Shown: positions 49,101 to 61,100 of the stretch, piece after piece
Layout: every line of letters begins with the position of its first letter
How positions within the stretch are numbered: the first letter of the stretch is position 1
Origin: Rhodococcus triatomae
GTDB taxonomy: Bacteria > Actinomycetota > Actinomycetes > Mycobacteriales > Mycobacteriaceae
Reading direction: 5' to 3'
Assembly: GCF_014217785.1 (NCBI RefSeq)
Contig: NZ_CP048814.1
Coordinates: 4,526,001-4,590,000, forward strand
Length of the DNA stretch: 64,000 nt
Program-made: the position numbers and the translations under genes
The notes under the pieces: generated by a model
Told to the model about the DNA's origin: nothing
Databases searched by the model: none
What the model saw: the letters and a program-made list of their open reading frames with translations, nothing else

Positions 49101-52100
49101 CGCGGACGATCCACCGGCAACTCCAACTCCACCGGCACACCCTCGAGCACACCCCGCCAGAACCCGAGCTGACGAGACACCAACGACCCCGGATCCGACT
49201 CCTCCCCCAACAACTCCCGCTGCCACAACGCATAATCCGCATACTGCACCGACAACGGAACCCACGACGGAACCCCACCCGACACCCGAGCCCCATACGC
49301 CGACATGACGTCGGCGGCCAAGGGACCGAACGACCAGCCGTCGGCGGCGATGTGATGGAGAACCAGCACGAGAATGTGCTCGGAGCGGCTTTCCCGGAAC
49401 ACGGTGCCACGTAGAGGTACCTCGTGTGCGAGGTCGAACCCGCGCGCCACGAACTCGGCGATGCGCGCCTCGAGCGCATCGTCCGCACGGACCGGGGTCG
49501 CATCGAGGTGGACGGACTCGGCGGGCAGCACCACCTGATGCGCGAGACCGTCGGCACTCGGGTACACGGTGCGGAGTGTCTCGTGGCGTTCCACGACGTC
49601 CATCAGCGCGGCGTGGAGCATCGGCACGTCGATCCGGCCGGACAGGCGCAGGACGAGCGGGACGTTGTAGGCCGCCGATTCCGGGTCGAGACGGTTGAGG
49701 AACCACATCCGTTGCTGGGCAGGAGACAGCGGCACCTGTTCGGGACGCGGACGCGCGATCAGCGGCAGCCGCTCCGTCTGTGGGACGTCACCCAGTGCGG
49801 CGGCGAGGCCCCCGACGGTCGGATGATCGAAGAGGGTGCGCACGGAGACACGCGTGCCCTGGGCCTCGCCGATTCGGGAGACCACCTGGGTGGCGGACAG
49901 CGAGTTGCCGCCGAGTTCGAAGAAGTTGTCGTCCAGCCCGATCGGCTGCTCGGTGCCGACCACGTCCGCGAACGCGGTGGCGACGGCGATCTCGAGGGCC
50001 GTGGCGGGGGCCCTGAACCGGGAGGTTCGGGTGAACACGGGCTCCGGGAGACGAGCGCGGTCGAGCTTGCCGACGGGGGTGCGGGGAATCTCGTCGAGAA
50101 CAGTCACCGACGACGGCACCATGTGGGCGGGCAGTGCGGCGGCGGCGAAGTCGACCAGTTCGTCGACGTCGACGGTTGCTCCGGCGGCCGGGCGTACGTA
50201 GGAGACCACCACCGTGGCCCCGCTATCCGGGGTGTGGGTGAGCGTGGTGGCGAAGCCGACCGCCGGGTGTGCTGCCAGCGCCGCGTCGATCTCGCCGAGT
50301 TCCACGCGCAGGCCGCGGATCTTGACTTGGAAGTCGCTGCGGCCCACGTATTCGACGACGAACTCGCCGTCGGATCTGGTGGCCCACCGCACGACGTCGC
50401 CGGTGCGGTACATCCGCTCCCCCGGTTCGCCGAGGGGATGGGCGACGAACCGCTCGGCGGTCAGTGCGAAACGCCGATGATAGCCGCGGGCCAGGGCGGG
50501 CCCGGCGACATACAGTTCGCCGGTCACTCCCACGGGGACCGGTCGCAGACGTTCGTCGAGGACGAGCGCGGAGACTCCGCGCAACGGTCCGCCGATGGTG
50601 TCGGGTCCCTGCACCGAGACCTCGTCGCTGATGGCGACCATCATGGAGGCCTCGGTGGGGCCGTAGCCGTTGAAGAGGCGCCTGCCGGGAGCCCACACCC
50701 GGGCCAGATCGGCACCCCACGCCTCGCCGCCGACAACGACGCAGCCGAACTCGTCGAGCCCGGTCGGGTCGACCGAGGCGAGCGCGGCCGGAGTGACGAA
50801 CGCGTGCGTCGCGCGGCGACGACGGATGAGATCGGCGAGCTCGGGCCCGCCGAACACGTCCTCCGGCGCGACGACCAGCGCCGCACCGGCTCCCGCCGCG
50901 AGCAGGTACTCCAGCACCGACGCATCGAAGCTCGGGGACGCGACGTGCAGAACCCGCGAGTGGGAGGTCACGCCGTAGCGCTGCCTCTGTTCCTCGGAGA
51001 AGTTCGCCAGGCCGGAATGGGTGACGGCAACGCCCTTGGGCAGGCCCGTGGAACCGGACGTGTAGATCACGTAGGCGGTCTGGGTGGGCAGCACCGGGGA
51101 GGTGCGTTCCGCGTCTGTCACCGCATCCGACGGACGCGCGGAGATGAGCGATTCGGTACCGGCGTCGTCGAGGACGATCCATCGCATCGTGTCCGGCAGC
51201 GCGGCCCGATGCGCCCGGACGGTGAGGCCGACCGTGGGAGCGGAGTCGTCGATCATGTGGGCGATCCGGTCGGCCGGGTAGCGCGGATCCACCGGAACGA
51301 ATGCGGCGCCCGTCTTCGCCACCGCCCATACGGCGGTGACGGATTCCAGCGAGCGTGGCACCGCGATCGCCACGAAGGTCTCGGGACCGACGCCGGCGGC
51401 GATCAGCTCGCGAGCGAGGCGGTTGGTGTGCGTATCCAGCTCCCCGTAGCCGACGACGTGCTCGTTCTCTTCCCGGCCGTGGACGACGGCCGGCGCCGAA
51501 ACGTCGGATGCCGCGGCGGCGAAAATCTCCGGGAGGGTGCGGGTGGGTTCACCGCTCGGCCCGTGCACCGGTGCCAGGGCAGAGAACTCGGAGTCGTCGA
51601 GCAGGGCGATATCGCCCACAGCCCGTTCCGGCTGCTCCGTGACGGAGTGGAGCAGTCGACGGAAGCGCTCGGTCACGGTCCGTACCGTGGCCTCGTCGAA
51701 CAGATCGGTCGCGTAAGTGATCTCGGCACGGATACCGTCAGCCGTCCCGTCCGCGCCGAAACGTTCCGCGAGAGTGAACTGCAGGTCGAACTTCGCGACA
51801 CCGGGATCGACGTCCTCGACCCGTACGGCGACGTCGGCCATCTCGAATGCCGTCGGCATCGAGTCCTGCATCGAGATCGCCACCTGGAACAGCGGATGCC
51901 GCGACCGAGACCGTGCGGGGTCGGCCGCCTCCACGACGCGCTCGAACGGAACGTCCGCGTGCGCGAACGCATCGAGCGCCGCATCGCGGCTGCGGGCGAG
52001 GTGTTCGGCGAACGTCTGGGAACCTACGACCGGAGTGCGGATCGCGAGAGTGTTGACGAACATGCCGACCAGCTCGTCGAGCCGGCGGTCGCCACGTCCG

Positions 52101-55100
52101 GCGACGGGAGTGCCGATGACGACGTCGTCGGTCGCGGAGAGGCGGCCGAGCAGCGTAGCGAGCGCCGCGTGGACGACCATGAAGGTGGTCGCGCCGTGAT
52201 TCCGCCCCAGTTGGACGAGCGCACCGTGCAGTGAGGCGTCGAGATCGAACGCGACGGTGGCTCCCCGATAGGTGGACTCCGCGGGCCGGGGGCGGTCGGT
52301 CGGCAGCCGCAGTTCCTCGGGCGCGCCTGCCAACTGGTCCGCCCAGAAGGCGAGTTGCTCGCGGCCGAGCGACTCGGGATCGGTCTCGTCACCGAGGAGG
52401 CGCTGTTGCCACAGCGCGTAGTCGGCGTACTGGACGGGCAGGGACTGCCATTCGGGCCTGCGGTGGGCGGTCCGGGCAGCGTACGCCGAGACGATGTCGC
52501 GAGCCAGTGGTCCGAACGACCAGCCGTCCGCCGCGATGTGGTGGAGCACGATCGTGAGCAGGTACTCGCCGGAGTCGAGTCGGTACAGCGTCGACCGCAC
52601 CGGGAGCTCGTGTGTCACGTCGAATCCGCGAGTGGCGAAGTCGGTGAGTCGAGCTTCGAGGTGATCGTCGTGGACGTCCACGACGTCGAGCGCGGCCGCG
52701 GCATCGGCTACCGGGACGATGACCTGGACCGGACGGCCGTCCCGCTCCGGGAACACCGTGCGCAGGGATTCGTGCCGTTCGAGCACGTCACCGAGGGCAA
52801 AGGTGAGCGCCGCGATGTCCAGGTCGCCGGAGAAGCGCACTGCGAACGGGAGGTTGTAGGTGGCGGAGTCGGTGTCGAACCGGTTCAGGAACCAGATCCG
52901 TTGCTGGGCAGCGGAGAGTGGAATGTCGTCCGGCCGCTCGAGGGCAGCGAGTTCGGGACGGGTCCGAACGCGTCCTGCGCGTGCCAGTAGTCGTCCGGCG
53001 AGGGCTTCGACGGTGGGGTACTCGAACAGATCCCGCAACGCGAGATCGGTGTCGAGCGCGGTAGACAGACGTGCGATCACCTTGGTCGCGGACAGTGAGT
53101 TGCCGCCCAGATCGAAGAAACTGTCGCCGGCACCGACCTGGTCGACACCGAGGACCTCGGCGAACACGGCCGCCACCGACTGCTCCGCCGTGGTGCGAGG
53201 TGCGATGTATTCGGTGGTGCTGGAACCGATCTCGGGTTCGGGCAGGGCCTTGCGGTCGAGCTTGCCGCTCGCGTTGACCGGGAACCCGTCCAGCACCACG
53301 AAGTGGGTGGGGATCATGTACGACGGAACACGATGACCCAGATGAGAAGCCAGCGTCGAGGTATCGACATCACCAACCACATACCCGACCAGCGACTGCT
53401 CCCCCCGAGCGTCCGTGTGCACCGTGACCGCGGCCTGCGAAATGTCGTCGTGGACGAGGAGGGCGGCTTCGATCTCACCGAGCTCGATCCGCTGACCCCG
53501 CAACTTCACCTGGAAATCACTACGACCCAGATACTCGAGAGCACCATCAGCCCGCCGCTTGACCAAATCTCCCGTCCGATACATGCGAGCCCCCGAGGCA
53601 TACGGGTTCGCCACGAACCGATCCGCCGTCAAATCCGGGCGAGAGACATACCCCTGCGCCAACTGGGCACCCGCAAGATACAGCTCACCGACCACACCCA
53701 CCGGAACCGGACGCAACCGCGCATCCAACACATGCAACTGCGTATTCCACACCGGACGCCCGATCGGCACCGTATGCATCTCATCACCAGCGACCGGCCA
53801 ATACGTCACATCCACCGCGGCCTCGGTCGGACCATACAAATTATGCAACTCGGCCGAGGGAAGAACCTCACCGAACCGGCGCGCATGATCGACCGACAAC
53901 GCCTCACCCGAAGCGAACACCCGCCGCAACGACGAACACTCCCCTGCGGTGGATTCTGCAGTGAACACCGCCAACATCGACGGCACGAAATGCGCCGTCG
54001 TCACACCCTCACCACGAATCAGAGCAGCCAACGCCACCGGATCCCGATGCACATCCGGTGACGCCACCACCAACCGCGCACCGAACAACAACGGCCAGAA
54101 CAACTCCCACACCGACACATCGAACGTCACCGGCGTCTTCTGCACCACCACATCACCAGAAGACAACCCATACTCCGACTGCATCCACAACAACCGATTC
54201 ACAATCGCCCCGTGCGACACCGCCACACCCTTCGGACGACCCGTCGACCCCGACGTGAAAATCACATACGCCACATCCGACGACGACACCCACGGCAGAA
54301 CCAGAGAAGAATCCACCCCCGACAGATCCACCCCACCCACATCGACCACAGACGCCGACGTCGGCACTGTCAGCGCGTCCTCCCCACGCACCAACACCAA
54401 CACCGGATCAGCGGTCTCGAGAATATGACCGATCCGCTCGACCGGATGATCCGGATCCACCGGCACATACCCCGCACCCGCACGCTGAACCGCATACAAC
54501 GCCACCAACATCTCCACCGACCGACGCATCGCCACAGCCACCAACGACCCCGGCACCACACCCACACCGATCAGATGACGCGCCAACGCATCCACCCGCG
54601 CATCGAACTCCCCATACGACAGCGACACACCCTCGAACGTCACCGCAACACCACCCGGAAAACGCGACACCGCATCCGAGAACAACGACACCAGGGTCGC
54701 GTCCGGAAGCGCGACATCAGTCGCATTCTCAGCGGACAACACGGCATGTTCATCGGCGGCCAGAATGTCGATGTCACCCACGGGAACGGAGGTGTCGGCG
54801 ACGACTGCTTCGAGAAGGCGAAGGAATCGGTCCGCGAATCGGCGGACGGTCGCGTGGTCGAACAGATCTGCGGCATAGCCGAACTGGGCGAAGACGCCGT
54901 CCGCGGCGCCGTCACTGTCCCTGCGTTCGGCCAGGGTGAGGCTCAGGTCGAACTTGGCCACGTCGATCACGCTGTCGAGCTGCTCGACAGTGAGGGAGCC
55001 CAGTTCGAGGCTCGGCTGTTCGTGGTTCTGGAGTGTGAGCATGACCTGGAACAGCGGGTGCCGCCCGGTCGAACGCGGCGGGTCCAGGACCTCCACCAAC

Positions 55101-58100
55101 CGCTCGAACGGCACATCCGCATGCGCGAACGCGTTCAGATCCGCCTCGCGTGCCTGCTCCAACACATCCGCGAACGAGGCGCCACCGTCAACCTGCGTCC
55201 GCAACACCAGCGTGTTGACGAACATACCGATCAGATCATCCAACTCACGCTCACCACGACCCGCCACCGGCGTACCGACAGTGATGTCCGACGACCCGGT
55301 CAGCCGGGACAGTAGCAGGGCGAGTACGGAGTGCATGACCATGAAGAAGGAAGCGCCTCGGGCACGTCCCAGTTCGGTGAGGGCGCGGTGCAGTTCTCGC
55401 GAGATCTCGACGTCGTGATGTCCTCCACGGAAGGACTGTGTCATCGGCCGAGGGCGATCCACCGGCAACTCCAACTCCACCGGCACACCCTCGAGCACAC
55501 CCCGCCAGAACCCGAGCTGACGAGACACCAACGACCCCGGATCCGACTCCTCCCCCAACAACTCCCGCTGCCACAACGCATAATCCGCATACTGCACCGA
55601 CAACGGAACCCACGACGGAACCCCACCCGACACCCGAGCCCCATACGCCGACATCACATCACGCACCATCGGACCCACCGACCAACCATCACCCGAAATG
55701 TGATGCACTACCACCGCCAACACATGCACCACACCCGGCGCATCCACCACCCGAAACACCCGCACCCGCACCGGAACCTCCGACGTCACATCGAAGCCCA
55801 CCGAGAACAACCCCACCAGAGCCGACGACAGCTCCGACTCGGTGACGGTCTGGACCGGCGATACGGGAGTGATGGAGCCGGCGTCGAGGATCAGTTGCCG
55901 TGCTTCACCGTCGATCTCGGGATATACGGTGCGTAGCGATTCGTGGCGTGCCAGGACATCCGAGACCGCTGTGGACAGGGCTTCGACGTTCAGGTCTCCG
56001 GTGAACCTCACACCGAAGGGCAGGTTGTAGGCGGCCGACTCGGGATCGAGCCGGTTGAGGAACCACATCCGCTGCTGGGCGGCGGACAGCGGAAGCACCT
56101 CGGGTCGGTCGCGGCGGGCGAGCACGGGTCGTGCCGAATCCCCCGGGCCGGTCGAGGGCTGCCCCGCCGCAGCCGCGACAGCGGCCACCGTCGGGTTCTC
56201 GAACAGATCGCGCACGGCGAACTCGGCACCGAACTGCGCCCGGACCCGGGCAACGACGCGGGTCGCGCTCAGCGAGTTTCCACCGAGATCGAAGAAGCTG
56301 TCCTCGGCTCCGATCCGCTCCAGGCCGAGTACCTCGGCGAACACCTCGGCCACCGCATGCTCTGCATCGGTGCGGGGCGCGACGTATTCGGCGGTCTCGG
56401 CGCTGAACTCGGGTGCGGGCAACGCCTTCCGGTCGAGCTTTCCACTCGCGTTGAGCGGGAACTCGTCCAGTACGGTCACGACCGACGGCAGCATGTAGAC
56501 GGGGAGCTTCTCACCCGCATGGGTACGGAGTTCCGCGGGAGTGACCGAGGATCCGGCCACCACGTATGCGACGAGATGGTCCCCGGTCGCGTCGTCGGAG
56601 TGCACGAGAACGGCGGCGCCGGTGACGGCGGGGTGCGCGCGGAGTACGGCCTCGATCTCGCCCAGTTCGATCCGCTGACCGCGGAACTTGACCTGGAAGT
56701 CGGTACGGCCGATGTATTCGAGAGCGCCGTCCGACCGGCGCCGGACGAGGTCGCCGGTGCGGTACATCCGGGTGCCGGGATCACCGTGTGGATCGGCGAC
56801 GAACCGATCCGACGTCAGGTCCACCCGTCCCAGGTACCCGCGGGCCAGCTGGACGCCTCCGAGGTAGAGCTCGCCGGGAACTCCCACCGGTACGGGGTGC
56901 AGTCGCGAATCGAGCACGTAGAGCCGGGTGTTCCACTCGGGCACTCCGATGGGAACCGTTACGGTGTCGGCCTCGGTGGTTTCCCAGTACGTGACGGACA
57001 CGGCGGCCTCGGTGGGGCCGTACAGGTTGTGCAACCCGGCGGCCCAGCGTTCACGGAACAGCTCGGCGGTGCGCGGCGGCAGTGCCTCGCCGATCACCAA
57101 CACGTGCCGGAGCGTGGCGCAGGTCGACTCGGGTGCTTCCGCGACGAACACGTCGAGCATCGACGGCACGAAGTCCGTAGCCGTCACCCCGAAGCGGTCG
57201 ATGGTGCGGGCCAGGTACTCGGGGTCGCGGTGGCCGTCGGCGGTGGCGAGCACGACGGTCGACCCCACCTGGTGTGGCCAGAAGTAGCCCCACACCGACA
57301 CGTCGAAGGTGGTCGCCGTCTTCTGCAGGTAGACGTCGGCCGGGGTCAGCCGGTACTCGGACTGGATCCAGGCCAGCTGGTTCACGATGGCCCGGTGGGT
57401 GACGGCCACGCCCTTGGGCTTTCCGGTGGAACCGGACGTGTAGATGACGTACGCCGCGTTGTCCGCGCGCAAGGGTGCGAGGCGGTCGGCGTCCGTGACC
57501 GGTTCGTCGCCGAACGCACTCAGGTCCAGCAGATCGATCTCCACGACGTCGCCGGCGACCTCCACCCGATCGTCGAACGTGCTCAGCACACAGGCAGGAG
57601 CAGCCGAGTCGAGGACGTAACCGACGCGATCCGACGGGTGGTCCGGGTCGACCGGAACGTACGCCGCGCCGGTCTTCACCACCGCATACATCGCGACGAC
57701 GAGGTCGAGGGAACGCCGCATCAAGACGGCGACGCGGGACTCGGGCCCGACTCCCCGGCCGATGAGATAGTGGGCGAGGCGGTTCGACGCAGCGTCGAAC
57801 TCGGCGTAGCTCAGGGTGCGGTCACCGGCGATCAGCGCGGTCGCGTCGGGTGTACGCGCGACCTGGGCGGCGAACAGTTCCGGCAGGGTCGACGGGGTGA
57901 CGTCGCGGGCGGTGTCGTTCCATCGTGCCAGTGCGGCGTCGCGAGCGGCGCGGTCGACCAGCTCGATGTCGCCGACGCTGACGCTCGGATTCGTCGTGGC
58001 GACCTCGAGAACACGGACGAATTGCCGGGCGAGCTCGCGCACGGTGGATTCGTCGAACAGGTCGGTGGCGTAGTTGAACTCGGCGGTCACCGATCCCGCC

Positions 58101-61100
58101 CCGCTCCCGTGGGAGCGGGGCTCGGAGGTATCGAGTTCCGAGAGGACCACCTGCAGATCGAAGGCAGCGACGTCCGGGAGCACAGGCATGGTCGAGACGG
58201 TGAGGCCGGGCAAGGTGAACTCGGCGGGAGCATGGTTCTGGAAGAACAGCGCCACCTGGAACAGCGGGGTGTGAGCGGTGGAGCGAACCGGAGCGAGCAC
58301 CTCCACCAGGCGCTCGAACGGAATGTCGGCGTGTGAGAAGGCGTCGAGGTCGGTGGCCCGGACCTGATCGAGAAGTTCGGTGAACGGCGTGGCCGGATCC
58401 ACGCGCGCCCGGAGTACGAGGGTGTTGACGAACATGCCGACGAGGTCGTCCAGGGCACGGTCACCACGTCCGGCGACGGGAGTGCCGACGGCGATGTCCT
58501 CGCCTGCCGTCAACCGACTCAACAGTACGGAGAGCGCGGCGTGCGCGACCATGAACGTCGAGGCCCCACGCCCGCGGGCCAGGGATTGCATCGAGGCGTG
58601 CACCTCGGCCGGAATCTCCACGGAGAAGGTGGCTCCGCGCTTCGACGCCACCGCGGGCCGAGGCCTGTCGGAGGGCAGGTCGATCGAGTCGGGCAGATCC
58701 GCGAGTGCCGTCCTCCAATAATCGATCTGGCGCGAGGACCGCGACTCTGCGTCGTCCTCGTCGCCGAGGACGTCGTGCTGCCACAGCGTGTAGTCCGGAT
58801 ACTGGACCGGCAGCGGCTCCCAGGCCGGGGTGACGCCCTCGGCGCGCGCCGCGTACGCGACCATGACGTCGCGGGCGAGTGGGGCGAACGACCAACCGTC
58901 GGCCGCGATGTGGTGGAGCACGATCGCGAGGACGTGTTCGTCCGCGCCGGTGCGGAACAGGCGAGCACGGACGGGAAGTTCTCCGGTGACGTCGAAGCCA
59001 CGCAGTACGAACTCCCGGACCGCCGCCGACGGGTCTGCCGCCGTGACGACGTCGAGAGTGACGGTGGCCGCGTCGACGCTGAGAACCTGCTGCGAGGGTC
59101 CGGAATCGGACTCCGGGAACACGGTGCGGAGGGACTCGTGGCGTCGCAGTACGTCCGACAGGGCGACCTCGAGGGCGGCGACATCGAGGTCGCCGGTGAA
59201 CCGCACTGCGAGGGGCAGGTTGTGCACGGGGCTCGTGGTGTCGTACTGGTTGAGGAACCAGACTCGCTGCTGGGCCGGGGACAGCGGGATCCGTTCCGGC
59301 CGTGCGCGAGGCGCCAGCGCCGGCATCGGGGCGCTCGTGTCGACTGATTCGCCACGGACGTCGATCATGGTGGCGAGGGCATCGACCGTCGGCGAATCGA
59401 AGAGCTCACGCAGCGCGACGTTCACCCCGGTCCGCTCACGCAGGCGCGCCACCAATCGGGTCGCGGACAGTGAGTTGCCGCCCAGATCGAAGAAACTGTC
59501 GCCGGCACCGACCTGGTCGACACCGAGGACCTCGGCGAACACGGCCGCCACCGACTGCTCCGCCGTGGTGCGAGGTGCGATGTATTCGGTGGTGCTGGAA
59601 CCGATCTCGGGTTCGGGCAGGGCCTTGCGGTCGAGCTTGCCGCTCGCGTTGACCGGGAACCCGTCCAGCACCACGAAGTGGGTGGGGATCATGTACGACG
59701 GAACACGATGACCCAGATGAGAAGCCAGCGTCGAGGTATCGACATCACCAACCACATACCCGACCAGCGACTGCTCCCCCCGAGCGTCGGTGTGCACCGT
59801 GACCGCGGCCTGCGAAATGTCGTCGTGGACGAGGAGGGCGGCTTCGATCTCACCGAGCTCGATCCGCTGACCCCGCAACTTCACCTGGAAATCACTACGA
59901 CCCAGATACTCGAGAGCACCATCAGCCCGCCGCTTGACCAAATCTCCCGTCCGATACATGCGAGCCCCCGAGGCATACGGGTTCGCCACGAACCGATCCG
60001 CCGTCAAATCCGGGCGAGAGACATACCCCTGCGCCAACTGGGCACCCGCAAGATACAGCTCACCGACCACACCCACCGGAACCGGACGCAACCGCGCATC
60101 CAACACATGCAACTGCGTATTCCACACCGGACGCCCGATCGGCACCGTATGCATCTCATCACCAGCGACCGGCCAATACGTCACATCCACCGCGGCCTCG
60201 GTCGGACCATACAAATTATGCAACTCGGCCGAGGGAAGAACCTCACCGAACCGGCGCGCATGATCGACCGACAACGCCTCACCCGAAGCGAACACCCGCC
60301 GCAACGACGAACACTCCCCTGCGGTGGATTCTGCAGTGAACACCGCCAACATCGACGGCACGAAATGCGCCGTCGTCACACCCTCACCACGAATCAGAGC
60401 AGCCAACGCCACCGGATCCCGATGCACATCCGGTGACGCCACCACCAACCGCGCACCGAACAACAACGGCCAGAACAACTCCCACACCGACACATCGAAC
60501 GTCACCGGCGTCTTCTGCACCACCACATCACCAGAAGACAACCCATACTCCGACTGCATCCACAACAACCGATTCACAATCGCCCCGTGCGACACCGCCA
60601 CACCCTTCGGACGACCCGTCGACCCCGACGTGAAAATCACATACGCCACATCCGACGACGACACCCACGGCAACTCGACATCCGTCAGAGGCGCCGACAA
60701 CACCGCATCACTGTCGACATCGACCACCGGAACATCAGTGTCGACACGCACACCATCGGCACCCCGAATAAGCACCAACACCGGATCCGCGGTCTCGACA
60801 ATATGACCGATCCGCTCGACCGGATGATCCGGATCCACCGGCACATACCCCGCACCCGCACGCTGAACCGCATACAACGCCACCAACATCTCCACCGACC
60901 GACGCATCGCCACAGCCACCAGAGAGCCCACCGTCACACCCGACCCCACCAGGAACCGAGCAAGCGCATCCACCCGCGCATCGAACTCCCCATACGACAG
61001 CGACACACCCTCGAACGTCACCGCAACACCACCCGGAAAACGCGACACCGCATCCGAGAACAACGACACCAACGACAGATCCGGCACATCCACCGCAGTC

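Larger units (their letters stand above)
46616..49765 (-). other. NRPS2 visible module 6: C-A-T with apparent A-core replacement
   Basis: The C domain has HHIAADGWS. The A core is unlike its neighbours: [25 protein letters not shown] and [11 protein letters not shown], code read as DVSGIGMIDK. From the [17 protein letters not shown] segment onward, the A-domain tail and the carrier are nearly the same as in the Ser-type visible module 4. A 450-base part of its C domain matches visible module 9. Confidence 0.78.
52956..56130 (-). other. NRPS2 visible module 4: C-A(Ser)-T
   Basis: The C domain has HHISGDGWS. The A code is DVWHFSLVDK (serine). Both C and A share long identical stretches with visible module 9, at a nearly constant offset of 15.87 kb and with divergent islands. 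One island lies in the A-domain N-terminal part (54298-54420) and another in the C domain (55280-55440). Confidence 0.85.

Noticed and set aside
37326-61071. Regular ~3.2 kb periodicity considered as mobile element or tandem transgene array
   Set aside because: The period equals one C-A-T module and the repeats stay in one coding frame. There are no transposase genes or terminal inverted repeats.
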